DNA of 64,000 nt from Alphaproteobacteria bacterium (GTDB lineage: Bacteria; Pseudomonadota; Alphaproteobacteria; Thalassobaculales; Thalassobaculaceae): positions 1-64,000 of the forward strand of contig JANSYS010000020.1 of NCBI GenBank assembly GCA_024742275.1, in the 5' to 3' direction. Within the stretch, counting starts at the first letter, position 1. Every line of letters begins with the position of its first letter. The notes under the pieces are model-generated. The model was not told the DNA's origin. It searched no databases and saw nothing but the letters and a program-made list of their open reading frames with translations. Position numbers and translations under genes: made by a program. Positions 25,422-33,934 of this stretch are shown one piece after another.

Positions 25422-26375
25422 ATGCTGTCACGCTATGCAGAGAACGTGTACTGGCTCGGACGCTACATCGAGCGGGCCGAGAACCTCGCCCGTCTGCTCG
25501 ACACTCACGGGTCTTTTGCCCGGGATCCGCGGGCGACCGGCGACTGGGAGGCAGTCATCCGCATCAACGCGGACGAGGATCTGTTCTTCAGCCGCAACAA
25601 GGAAGCCACCGCCGCCGCCGTCCTGTACTTCTATCTGATCGATCCGAAGAGCCCGACCTCGATATTGAACTCGGTCGGCTATGCCCGGGAGAATGCCCGG
25701 ACGGTGCGACACCTGATCTCGACGGAACTGTGGGCGCATCTGAACACCTTCTTCGGCGAGATGCATGACCTCAAGCGCCGGGATATCAGCCTGCCCCGGC
25801 TGGCGAAGGTTGCCGCCTACATCAAGACGAACTGCCAGACCCATACCGGCATCGCCGAGGGAACGCTGTACCGCGATCAGGCGTACCGCTTCTACCAGCT
25901 CGGCAGGCATATCGAGCGGGCCGACCAGACGTCGCGTCTGCTGGACGTCAAATACCGGCAACTGCAAAGCGTCGAGGAGGACCCGGGGTCGCCGATCGAT
26001 ATCAGCCAGTGGAACGCGTTGCTGCGATCCGCCGCCGGATACCAGGCGTACCGCCGGACGCGGCCCGGAAGCATGAACACCAGCGACGTCGCCCGTTTCC
26101 TGATGTCGGACAGTGAGTTTCCGCGCTCGATCGGCTTCTGCCTCTACCGGATCAAGTACGATCTGGCCTGCCTCGAGAGCGAGCACGGGCTGGAATTGGG
26201 GGATGGGCTGCGCGACGCTCTCGACAGAGTGATGGAGATTTCGGGCCAGACGCCAACGGAACGTATCGACCCGGCTTGGTTGCACCGCTTCGCCGATGCC
26301 GTCCAGGACGGCTTGCTGGGCTTGGGCGGCGCGCTCGGGACCCGGTTCTTCGGGTTTGCCGAAGCGGCGGAATGA
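25422..26375 (+). CDS. Alpha-E domain-containing protein
   Basis: 317 aa, nearly all helical. MLSRYAENVYWLGRYIERAE at the N-terminus and a second copy of the pattern, FYQLGRHIERADQTSRLLDV, around residue 155 mark the family (DUF403). Members almost always accompany a circularly permuted ATP-grasp protein and a transglutaminase-like protein, as here, and probably form a complex with the ATP-grasp. The biochemical role is unknown. The start lies 6 bp after the stop of the ATP-grasp gene. Confidence 0.9.
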   Translation: MLSRYAENVYWLGRYIERAENLARLLDTHGSFARDPRATGDWEAVIRINADEDLFFSRNKEATAAAVLYFYLIDPKSPTSILNSVGYARENARTVRHLISTELWAHLNTFFGEMHDLKRRDISLPRLAKVAAYIKTNCQTHTGIAEGTLYRDQAYRFYQLGRHIERADQTSRLLDVKYRQLQSVEEDPGSPIDISQWNALLRSAAGYQAYRRTRPGSMNTSDVARFLMSDSEFPRSIGFCLYRIKYDLACLESEHGLELGDGLRDALDRVMEISGQTPTERIDPAWLHRFADAVQDGLLGLGGALGTRFFGFAEAAE

Positions 26376-26441
26376 CAAGCAACGGTTTGTTCATCAATCG
26401 TCGATAGTAGTGACGGCGTTCAAGGTTGTGGGCAGACCGCT

Positions 26442-27338
26442 ATGCAGGTCCTGAGCATCGTTCACAGAACCGAGTATACCTACCGTCAGCCGGTACGCTT
26501 CGGGGAGCATCGGCTGCTGTTCCGGCCGCGCGACAGCCACGACATGAGACTGGTCGACAGCCGATTGCACATACACCCCGCCTCCCAGGTGTGGTGGATG
26601 CACGACGTCTTCTCGAATTCCGTCGCGGTGGCCCGGTTCGAGGACATGGCGGACCGACTGTTCTTCGAGAGTGTGATCGTCGTCGAGCACTATCCTGCCA
26701 GAAACGCCGCTTTCGGTGTGGCTGAGTACGCCCGCTATCTGCCATTCGCCTACGGGCTCGACGATCTTCAGGATCTCGGTCGCACGACGGCGCGCCATCA
26801 TCCGGACGACGGCGCGATCGAGTCCTGGGCCCGGTCTTTCTTCACCGGAGAGCGTACCGAGACGATGGCGCTGCTCCGCCGGATGACCGAGAGCGTGCGG
26901 GTGGACTTCGTCTATCGGCCCCGGCACGAGGAGGGGGTGCAGAGCCCGGCGGAAACCCTCTCTCGCAGGCGTGGGACGTGCCGCGACTTCGCGTTGCTGA
27001 TGATGGAGGCCGTCCGCTCGCTCGGTCTCGCCGCCCGGTTCGTCACCGGCTACGTTTTCGATCCGGCTGTGGAGTCGGGCGCTGGCCAACCCATCCAGGG
27101 GGCCGGCGCGACCCATGCCTGGCTGCAGGTGTACCTGCCCGGCGCGGGGTGGGTGGAATACGACCCGACGAACGGGATCATCGGCGGCGAGAACCTGATC
27201 CGTGTCGGCGTCGCCCGGGATCCGAGCCAGGCGATCCCGCTCCAGGGCAGCTATTTCGGACCCGAGGGCGCCTTCGCGAAGATGGATGTCGCTGTCGACG
27301 TCCTGCCCGGCAACGTCTTGGAGAGTCGGGCCGCCTGA
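26442..27338 (+). CDS. Transglutaminase-family cysteine protease-like protein
   Basis: 298 aa. The N-terminal part (LSIVHRTEYTYRQPVRFGEH, then RLLFRPRDSHDM) is the bacterial transglutaminase-like N-terminal domain. The core has RRRGTCRDFALLMMEAVRSL (Cys180), GATHAWLQVYLPGAGWVEYD (His225, Asp241): the papain-like triad is intact. Proteins of this group are found with ATP-grasp and alpha-E partners and are thought to be peptidases or amide-forming enzymes; the substrate is unknown. It lies 66 bp after the alpha-E gene in the same direction. No signal peptide is seen, so it acts in the cytoplasm. Confidence 0.9.
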   Translation: MQVLSIVHRTEYTYRQPVRFGEHRLLFRPRDSHDMRLVDSRLHIHPASQVWWMHDVFSNSVAVARFEDMADRLFFESVIVVEHYPARNAAFGVAEYARYLPFAYGLDDLQDLGRTTARHHPDDGAIESWARSFFTGERTETMALLRRMTESVRVDFVYRPRHEEGVQSPAETLSRRRGTCRDFALLMMEAVRSLGLAARFVTGYVFDPAVESGAGQPIQGAGATHAWLQVYLPGAGWVEYDPTNGIIGGENLIRVGVARDPSQAIPLQGSYFGPEGAFAKMDVAVDVLPGNVLESRAA

Positions 27339-27347
27339 TCGTGCTGC

Positions 27348-27539
27348 CTACGTCGACTTCAGGACGAACTCCATGCCGCCCCGGTTGCCTACGTAGAGCC
27401 CGGGCTTGGTGCGGCGCAGGGAGAGGGTGAGGCCGGAAACCATCACGTCCACCCGGTCGCCCTGCATCCGGATCACCTGGGCTTCCATCGTCTGGTCGGT
27501 GTCCGTGCATTCGACCGTTACCGTGTCGTCCAGGCGCAT
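27348..27539 (-). CDS. Small conserved hypothetical protein
   Basis: 63 aa: MRLDDTVTVECTDTDQTMEA, then a beta-rich part QVIRMQGDRVDVMVSGLTLS and LRRTKPGLYVGNRGGMEFVL. The alternation of short strands suggests a small beta-barrel. A GGGAG site 7 bases before the ATG at 27539 supports this start over the upstream one at 27572. It lies convergent to the transglutaminase gene with a 9-bp gap. I do not recognise a named family. Confidence 0.6.
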   Translation of the reverse strand: MRLDDTVTVECTDTDQTMEAQVIRMQGDRVDVMVSGLTLSLRRTKPGLYVGNRGGMEFVLKST

Positions 27540-27701
27540 CTCGGCGCTCCCTGATGGTTCGATTCCGGCCACGATACCCGATTCTCGCCGTCGCCGCCCG
27601 AATCCCGTATCGCCAAGAAAGGTCGCCGATCTCGGATTTAACCGCTTCTAGAGCTCGCCATCGACGGTTAGCGTCGGCGGGAGACCGAACAGGAGGCCGC
27701 G

Positions 27702-28766
27702 GTGCCCGTATCGAATGCGTTGATGGAGCGTCTGGGGATGGATCACCCGATCATCCAGGCGCCAATGGCCGGTGCCGACTCGCCGGCGCTTGCCGCCGCT
27801 GTTTCGGAGGCAGGCGGCCTTGGGACGATGGGAACCACCTATCTGCCGGTCGAGAAGATGGCAGAGGCGGCGGAAACCGTGCGTAGCCGGACCAACCGGT
27901 CTTTCGGAATCAACCTGTTCGTTCCGCTACCGGTTCCCGACATGCCGGCGGACGCCGCGTCCGAGGTTGAACGAATGGCGGCGTATCACCGCGATCTGGG
28001 CCTCGAGGCGCCGTCCCTGCCGGAGGGGCTCCAGGATCCTTTCGAGGCCCGCTTCCCGGTGGCCCTCGGGAGCGGCGCGAAGGTGTTCAGCTTCACGTTC
28101 GGAATCGTCCCGCCCGAGGCCATGGCCGCCGCCAGGCAGCGCGGCATGGTGATCATGGGCACCGCGACGACGGTTGCCGAGGCGGTCGCGCTGGATCGGG
28201 CCGGCGTGGATGCGATCGTCGCCCAGGGGGCGGAGGCCGGGGGGCACCGCGGCACCTTCGCCGGGCCCGTAGAGGCGTCGCTGGTCGGCACCATGGCCCT
28301 GGTGCCGCAGGTGGTGGACGCGGTCGGTGTGCCCGTGGTGGCGTCCGGCGGAATCATGGACGGGCGCGGGATCGCTGCCGCCCTGGCGCTCGGAGCGAGC
28401 GCGGTGCAGATGGGAACGGCGTTTCTGACCTGCGATGAGGCTGGCGTCGTGCCGGCGTACCGGGACGCGCTGCTTGCCGCGAACGAGACCGACACCGCGC
28501 TGACCAGCGCCTTCTCCGGCCGGATGGCGCGGGGCGTGCGGAACCGCTTCCTGTCCGAGATGGCGGATCACGATCCTCTGCCCTTCCCGATCCAGAACGC
28601 GCTGACGCGACCGATGCGGACGGCGTCAGCGGCTGCGGGAAACGCCGAGTTCCTCTCGCTTTGGGCTGGCCAGGGCGTGCCCATGGCCCGGCGCCTGAGC
28701 GCCAGGGAGTTGATGGTGCAGCTGGTAGGCGAGACGGAGGCCGCGATCGCCGGCTTGCGCGCCTAG
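27702..28766 (+). CDS. Nitronate monooxygenase (2-nitropropane dioxygenase family)
   Basis: 354 aa FMN-binding TIM barrel. MDHPIIQAPMAGADSPALAA at the N-terminus, VDAIVAQGAEAGGHRGTF (catalytic base His), PVVASGGIMDGRGIAAALAL and GASAVQMGTAFLTCDEAGV are the class I NMO motifs. Such enzymes oxidise alkyl nitronates such as propionate 3-nitronate, releasing nitrite. The GTG start has AGGAGG 6 bases upstream. It stands between the transglutaminase and the second sugar-transfer cluster with no evident functional link. Some relatives act as enoyl-ACP reductases (FabK), but the AGGHRG form favours NMO. Confidence 0.87.
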   Translation: MPVSNALMERLGMDHPIIQAPMAGADSPALAAAVSEAGGLGTMGTTYLPVEKMAEAAETVRSRTNRSFGINLFVPLPVPDMPADAASEVERMAAYHRDLGLEAPSLPEGLQDPFEARFPVALGSGAKVFSFTFGIVPPEAMAAARQRGMVIMGTATTVAEAVALDRAGVDAIVAQGAEAGGHRGTFAGPVEASLVGTMALVPQVVDAVGVPVVASGGIMDGRGIAAALALGASAVQMGTAFLTCDEAGVVPAYRDALLAANETDTALTSAFSGRMARGVRNRFLSEMADHDPLPFPIQNALTRPMRTASAAAGNAEFLSLWAGQGVPMARRLSARELMVQLVGETEAAIAGLRA

Positions 28767-28865
28767 CTGGAGCGGACGGCGACGGTTTCCAAAGCCGACC
28801 TTGTGCCGGCGCTCTGGCCGGCGGCATAGTGCGGCCCCGTTCACCAGCGACGCGGAAGCAGCGAC

Positions 28866-29897
28866 GTGCGCATTCTCTCCACCCTCGCCGGTGCCGCCGA
28901 CGGCGGGGCCGAAACCTTTTTCGTCACGCTGGCGCGAGCGTTCGCCGATGCGGGCGAGGACTCGCGGGCCGTCATCCGTCCGAATCCAGCGCGTCGGGCC
29001 GATTTGGAAGCCGGCGGGGTAGCGGTGTCGGAGGCGCCGTTCGGCTCGTGGCTCGACTTTCGCACCGGTCCGGCTCTCCGCCGCGCCGTCGCCGACTTCC
29101 ATCCCGATGTCGTGCTCTCCTACATGAGCCGTGCCAGCGCCTGGATGCCGAATGGCCCGCATCTGAAGGCGGCCCGCCTGGGCGGCTTCTACGATCTCAA
29201 TTACTTCCGCAGATGCGACTATCTGATCTGCATCACCGAGGGGATCCGCCGGCACGTCGTTGCCGGAGGATGGCCCGAAGCGCGGTGCAGTGTGATCGCC
29301 AACTTCGCTGAGTGCGATGGCAGCCCGCCCGCGGACCGGACGGCGCTCGGGGTGCCGGAGGGTGCGACCGTCGTTTTTACACCCTCGCGCCTGCACAAGG
29401 TGAAGGGCTTCGACGTCCTGATGCGGGCGGCTGTCGATCTGCCGCAGGTCTATCTCTGGATCGCCGGCAGCGGGCCGGAAGAGGCGTCGCTCAAGGCGTT
29501 GGCCTCGGAACTGGACATCGCCGACCGGGTGCGGTTCCTCGGCTGGCGGCGCGATACGGGCGCGTTCTTCAGGAGCTGCGATATCGTTGCCTTCCCGTCG
29601 CGGCACGAACCCTTCGGGACCGTGACCCTCGAGGCCTGGGCCTACGGCAAACCGCTGGTCACCACCGATGCCGACGGTCCCGCCGAGTTCGTGCGCGACG
29701 GTGAGGATGGGCTGGTGGTGCCGAGAGGCGAGGCGGCGCCGCTGCGCGAGGCCCTACGCCGTTTGATGGATGAGCCCGGTCTCGCCGACCGATTGGTGGC
29801 GCGCGGGACGGCCCGTCACGAGGCGGAGTTCACACAGGCGGCCTGCGTCACCAATTATCAGACGCTGTTCCGCCGGTTGCGGGGCGAAGCGTCCTGA
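28866..29897 (+). CDS. Glycosyltransferase family 4
   Basis: 343 aa. An N-terminal Rossmann half (RILSTLAGAADGGAETFFVT, VVLSYMSRASAWMP) and a C-terminal half with VVFTPSRLHKVKGFDVLMRA, LWIAGSGPEEASLKALASEL, RVRFLGWRRDTGAFFRSCDI and PSRHEPFGTVTLEAWAYGKP. The last is the E-x7-E nucleotide-sugar motif of retaining GT4 enzymes. The donor and acceptor are unknown. It is followed by a GT2 and an ArnT-like gene, all the same way round, so it probably belongs to a lipid- or surface-glycan pathway. The GTG start precedes the conserved N-terminus directly. Confidence 0.88.
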   Translation: MRILSTLAGAADGGAETFFVTLARAFADAGEDSRAVIRPNPARRADLEAGGVAVSEAPFGSWLDFRTGPALRRAVADFHPDVVLSYMSRASAWMPNGPHLKAARLGGFYDLNYFRRCDYLICITEGIRRHVVAGGWPEARCSVIANFAECDGSPPADRTALGVPEGATVVFTPSRLHKVKGFDVLMRAAVDLPQVYLWIAGSGPEEASLKALASELDIADRVRFLGWRRDTGAFFRSCDIVAFPSRHEPFGTVTLEAWAYGKPLVTTDADGPAEFVRDGEDGLVVPRGEAAPLREALRRLMDEPGLADRLVARGTARHEAEFTQAACVTNYQTLFRRLRGEAS

Positions 29898-29986
29898 TCC
29901 CGGACGGAAAGACCTCCGGGTTCATCATCGCTTTGGTCCCGCGTATCTGCTAGGAGAGGCGCCGTAACTGTCCGCGCGACCGGTCG

Positions 29987-30781
29987 ATGTCCGATACCCA
30001 GACTTCCAGCACCAAACCGACCGCCTTGCCTCCGCTGAGCGTGATCGTGCCCGTTTGCGACGAGGCGGGCGCGATAGGGCCGCTGCTGCGCGAAGTGCTC
30101 GACAAGATCGGCGCGGCCTATCGGGTCGAAGTGGTGGTCGTCGACGACGGCAGTCGGGACGGGACCGACCGGATCGTCGCCGATCTGGCGGAGGAGGACG
30201 AGCGGGTCACGCTGATCCGCCACGCCGCCCGGTCGGGCAAGAGCGCGGCTTTGCGGACCGGGGCGATGGCCGCGGGCGCGCTTTGGATGGCGACGATCGA
30301 CGGTGATGGAGAGAACGATCCGGCGGACGTGGTGGCCATGGCGTCGCGGATCGATCCGGCACGGGTGGGGCGGGTCGGCCTGGTCGCCGGGATCCGGCGC
30401 CGGCGCACCGCCGGTCTCCGGCGGCTTGTCGCGTCGCGGATCGGCAACGGCGTGCGCCGCCTGCTGCTGCGCGACGACTGTCCGGACACCGCCTGCGGCC
30501 TCAAGGTTGTGCCGCGGCCTTTGTTTCTGGCCTTCCCCTATTTCGACAGCCTGCATCGCTATCTGCCGGCTCTGACCAAGCGCTACGGCTTCGAGACGGT
30601 CCACGTCTCCGTGGACGACAGGCCGCGAGCGGCCGGTCAGTCCAAGTATACGAATATAGGCCGCGCCCTGGTTGGTATCGTCGACCTGCTTGGGGTTGTT
30701 TGGCTGCTGAGGCGCACGAGCGTCGGAGTGAATCCCGTTCCTCGCTCGGTCCGCGTACCCGACGGAGATGAAGCGACATGA
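29987..30781 (+). CDS. Glycosyltransferase family 2 (dolichyl-phosphate-mannose-synthase-like)
   Basis: 264 aa. LSVIVPVCDEAGAIGPLLRE, VEVVVVDDGSRDGTDRIVAD, RSGKSAALRTGAMAAGALWM, ATIDGDGENDPADV (DxD) and DDCPDTACGLKVVPRPLFLA are the DPM1/ArnC-like GT2 signature; no C-terminal membrane segments beyond a weak one (ALVGIVDLLGVVWLLRR). Such enzymes load a sugar onto a polyprenyl phosphate. The next gene, an ArnT-like transferase that uses such donors, overlaps it by four bases (ATGA), which supports a donor-and-transferase pair. Confidence 0.9.
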   Translation: MSDTQTSSTKPTALPPLSVIVPVCDEAGAIGPLLREVLDKIGAAYRVEVVVVDDGSRDGTDRIVADLAEEDERVTLIRHAARSGKSAALRTGAMAAGALWMATIDGDGENDPADVVAMASRIDPARVGRVGLVAGIRRRRTAGLRRLVASRIGNGVRRLLLRDDCPDTACGLKVVPRPLFLAFPYFDSLHRYLPALTKRYGFETVHVSVDDRPRAAGQSKYTNIGRALVGIVDLLGVVWLLRRTSVGVNPVPRSVRVPDGDEAT

Positions 30782-32457
30782 TGCCCGACCTCCCGCAGTC
30801 GCCGACGGCGCTGTCGCCGCGTCAATGGCTGATCGTCATGGTCATCGCCGTGGCGGCCTTGTTGCCGGGGATCTTTCAGGTACCGGTCATGGACCGGGAC
30901 GAGTCGCGATACTCTCAGGCGTCGCGGCAGATGCTGGAGACCGGCGATTTCGTGGATATCCGTTTCCAGGACGTTCCGCGCCACGTCAAACCGGTGGGTA
31001 CCTACTGGTTGCAGGCGGCGAGCGCGCAGATTCTCGGCGGCGGTCCCGATGCAGGCGTTTGGGCCTATCGGGTACCGTCCTTGCTGGCCGCGCTCGGCAT
31101 CGTCGCGATGACCGCATGGTTCGCGGCCCGGCTTGGCGGGGCCACCGCGGGGATGGCGGCGGGAATTCTGATCGCCCTGGCTCTCATAACGAGCGTCGAG
31201 GCGCGAACGGCGAAGACCGACGCCCTTCTGGTCGCGGCGATCCTGGCGGGTCAGATCGCGCTGCACCGGATCGCAACCCACCCGGAGCGTCCGGTGGGAT
31301 TCTTCGGTGGCGGAGTGCGCTCGCCGGCCGCGTTCTGGCTGTTCCACGGCCTCGGCGTCCTGATCAAGGGGCCCATCATCACCCTTGTCGCCGGAACCAC
31401 GATACTCGCCTGGTGCCTCTGGAACCGGGACCGGGAGTTGCTGCGTCGGCTGTACTGGTTGCCGGGCGTGGCTTTGACCTTGGCGGTCATCGCTCCCTGG
31501 ATCGTGGCGATCAGCATGAAGGTCGGACCGGCATTCCTCGAGGAGGCGGTGGGCCACGCGCTGCTTGGCAAGGTCGCGACGGGCGATGATTCCCACGGCG
31601 CCCCTCCCGGCTATCACACGCTTGCGTTCCTTGTGACGTTCTGGCCGGGAATGGCGCTTGCGGCGGGGGGAGCGGTTCTTGCCTGGACCCGCCGAAACTC
31701 CTCGGACATACGCTTCCTGATCTGCTGGATCTTGCCGACCTTCCTGGTCTTCGAAGCGGTCGCGACGAAACTGCCGCATTATACCTATCCGACATATCCG
31801 GCGCTGGCGGTGCTGGCCGGTCTGTTTCTCGCCGGTGGGCTCGATCTCGTCGCCGACGGCAGAGCGCGGATCGCCCATCGCGTGATCGCGGTCCTGGCCG
31901 TGCTGGTCAGCCTGGTTGTGGCGGCGGTTCCGATCGGCGCAAAACTGCATCTGACCGGTATGGTGACACCAGCCGCGGTAGTGGCCAGCGTGGCCGGCCT
32001 TGTCGTGGTCGCGCTGATGGTTCGCTTCCTACAGTCCTTGTCGATCTCCCGCTTGGTGCAGTTGGCGGTTGGCGTGTGCGTTTTCTATGGGCTGACCTTT
32101 GCCGTGGTGGCGCCTTCTCTGGACCGCCTCTGGATCGCCCGGTCCCTGGTGCCGGTGGTTGCTGAAGCGCGGACGTGCGAGACGGGTCCGCTTGTCAGCG
32201 CCGGGTTCTCCGAGCCCAGCATGGTCTTCACCTTCGGCACTGGAACCCGTCTGAGCGACGCCGACGGTGCGGTCGACGCGCTTGCCGTCGATCCCGCCTG
32301 CACGGTTGCCGTCGTCGAACGCCGGCAGTCGGAGGCGTTCTTGGCGGCGGTTGCCGCTCGCGGCCTTGCGGTCGAAGCGGCGGGTCAGGTCCAGGGACTG
32401 AATTACTCCCGCGGCCGCGACATCGATATCACCGTGTATCGGGCGGCGGCGCAGTAG
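30778..32457 (+). CDS. ArnT-like glycosyltransferase (GT39/GT83, PMT family)
   Basis: 559 aa integral membrane protein with about 12 hydrophobic segments and a periplasmic C-terminal part. VPVMDRDESRYSQASRQMLE near residue 38 holds the acidic Asp-Glu pair of the family, and HVKPVGTYWLQAAS follows. LFHGLGVLIKGPIITLVAGT and FEAVATKLPHYTYPTYPALA are also typical. ArnT itself moves aminoarabinose from undecaprenyl phosphate to lipid A; here the aminoarabinose genes are not nearby, so the sugar is unknown. Coupled to the preceding GT2, which may make its lipid-linked donor. Confidence 0.9.
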   Translation: MMPDLPQSPTALSPRQWLIVMVIAVAALLPGIFQVPVMDRDESRYSQASRQMLETGDFVDIRFQDVPRHVKPVGTYWLQAASAQILGGGPDAGVWAYRVPSLLAALGIVAMTAWFAARLGGATAGMAAGILIALALITSVEARTAKTDALLVAAILAGQIALHRIATHPERPVGFFGGGVRSPAAFWLFHGLGVLIKGPIITLVAGTTILAWCLWNRDRELLRRLYWLPGVALTLAVIAPWIVAISMKVGPAFLEEAVGHALLGKVATGDDSHGAPPGYHTLAFLVTFWPGMALAAGGAVLAWTRRNSSDIRFLICWILPTFLVFEAVATKLPHYTYPTYPALAVLAGLFLAGGLDLVADGRARIAHRVIAVLAVLVSLVVAAVPIGAKLHLTGMVTPAAVVASVAGLVVVALMVRFLQSLSISRLVQLAVGVCVFYGLTFAVVAPSLDRLWIARSLVPVVAEARTCETGPLVSAGFSEPSMVFTFGTGTRLSDADGAVDALAVDPACTVAVVERRQSEAFLAAVAARGLAVEAAGQVQGLNYSRGRDIDITVYRAAAQ

Positions 32458-32574
32458 GAGAGCGCGGCGCCGTCGGTCGGTCGGGGGGGCTGCGCCCGTC
32501 TTTTCCTCGACCCCGTCCTTCCGTAAGGTCTGCTCCCCATACTTTCCGGTATCCATCCCAGTGGGAGACCGTCC

Positions 32575-33789
32575 GTGTACGACCTTCTCGACCGCCTCAG
32601 CATCGTGGAGGCCTCCGCTTTCGTCGCCGCCCCGCTCGCTGCCATGACACTGGCCCAACTCGGCGCGGAGGTCATCCGGGTCGACATGATCGGTGGCGGG
32701 CTCGACTACAATCGCTGGCCACTGTCGACGGAAACCGGACGCAGCCTGTACTGGGCCGGGCTGAACAAGGGCAAGAAGTCGGTCGCGGTCAACCTGCGCG
32801 ATCCGCGCGGCCGCGAGCTTGTACAGGCACTGGCGACCCGACCCGGCGACGACGCCGGCATCCTGCTGACCAACTTCGCCGGCCTGCCGTGGCTGTCCCA
32901 GGAGGTGCTGGAGGAGCGTCGGGCCGACGCCATTTCCGTCGCGGTAAAGGGCAGTCCGGACGGCTCCCCCGCTGTCGACTACACGATCAACTGCGCCGTC
33001 GGTTACCCACATCTCACCGGGCCGGACACCACGCCGGTCAACAACGTCCTCCCGGCCTGGGACGTCGGCTGCGGGCTGCATGCGGCCCTCGCGATCGTCG
33101 CCTCGGTCGACCGCCGCAGGCGGACTGGCGAGGGCGGTCGGGCCGAGGTGGCGCTGAGCGACGTTGCCATGGCGATGGTCGGCAATATGGGCCAGATCGG
33201 CGAGGTGCAGCGCAATGGCGTGGACCGCGGCCCGATCGGCAACGATCTCTATGGGGCTTTCGGCCGCGACTTCGCTACGTCGGACGGGCGGCGGGTAATG
33301 ATCTCCGCCATCACCGTCAAGCAATGGAAGGGGCTTTGCCGGGTTGCCGGGATCGAAGATACGGTGACCGGGTTGGAAGCTGCGCTCGGTGCCGATTTCA
33401 CCGATGAGGGCCAGCGCTTCGAGTGGCGAAAGGTCCTGTTCGCGCTCATCGAGAAGTGGACGGGCGCCCATACACTGGACGCGATCGGCGCCGCTTTGAG
33501 CGAAGCGGGCGTCACCTGGGGCCCGTATCAAACGGTCGGTCAGATGCTGGCCGAGGATTGGCGGGCGTCGGAGAAGAACCCGCTGTTCCAGACGGTCGTC
33601 CACCCCGAGGTCGGCGCGGTCCTGACCCCCGGCTCGCCGATCGATTTCCGCGGCCTGTCGCGGTTGCCGGTCGCGCCCGCCCCCGCGCTCGGCCAGCACA
33701 CGGACCAGGTCCTGGCCGAGGCGCTTGGCCTCGACAGCGGCGCGATCGGCAAGCTGCACGACGACGGGATCGTGGCGGGGGCGGCCTGA
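32575..33789 (+). CDS. CoA transferase family III, resembling 2-methylfumaryl-CoA isomerase (Mct)
   Basis: 404 aa CaiB/BaiF enzyme. SIVEASAFVAAPLAAMTLAQ, LGAEVIRVDMIGGGLDYNRW, LYWAGLNKGKKSVAVNLRDP and DYTINCAVGYPHLTGP are conserved; NNVLPAWDVGCGLHAALAIV carries the aspartate that forms the acyl anhydride. The N-terminal wording is closest to Mct, which shifts CoA within mesaconyl-CoA in the 3-hydroxypropionate bi-cycle. No other genes of that cycle lie here, so the true substrate is open. The GTG is preceded by a GGGAG site. It is a single gene after the sugar cluster. Confidence 0.83.
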   Translation: MYDLLDRLSIVEASAFVAAPLAAMTLAQLGAEVIRVDMIGGGLDYNRWPLSTETGRSLYWAGLNKGKKSVAVNLRDPRGRELVQALATRPGDDAGILLTNFAGLPWLSQEVLEERRADAISVAVKGSPDGSPAVDYTINCAVGYPHLTGPDTTPVNNVLPAWDVGCGLHAALAIVASVDRRRRTGEGGRAEVALSDVAMAMVGNMGQIGEVQRNGVDRGPIGNDLYGAFGRDFATSDGRRVMISAITVKQWKGLCRVAGIEDTVTGLEAALGADFTDEGQRFEWRKVLFALIEKWTGAHTLDAIGAALSEAGVTWGPYQTVGQMLAEDWRASEKNPLFQTVVHPEVGAVLTPGSPIDFRGLSRLPVAPAPALGQHTDQVLAEALGLDSGAIGKLHDDGIVAGAA

Positions 33790-33828
33790 GGCGCAACCCC
33801 GTCCCGATCCGTCTCCTCGCTCGCACAG

Positions 33829-33920
33829 GTCATCCCGGCCGCAACCGTCATCCTGGACTCGATCCAGGATCATGCGACGGATCCGTCAGCGGCTTGATCC
33901 CGAAACGAGTTCGGGATGAC
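33829..33920. repeat. Composite intergenic palindromic repeat
   Basis: Outer arms GTCATCCCG (33829-33837) and CGGGATGAC (33912-33920) are inverse complements. Inside are two hairpins, ATCCTGG-ACTCGAT-CCAGGAT at 33850-33870 and ATCCCGAA-ACGAG-TTCGGGAT at 33897-33917. Repeats of this wording recur between genes in many alphaproteobacteria. It lies between two convergent genes and may serve as a terminator or mRNA stabiliser. Confidence 0.75.
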
Positions 33921-33934
33921 GGGGTGGGCTGGGG

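Noticed and set aside
32029-33873. A 614-codon open frame on the minus strand opposite the GT39 and CoA transferase genes
   Set aside because: It mirrors two recognised genes on the plus strand, has no protein family and arises from high-GC codon bias.
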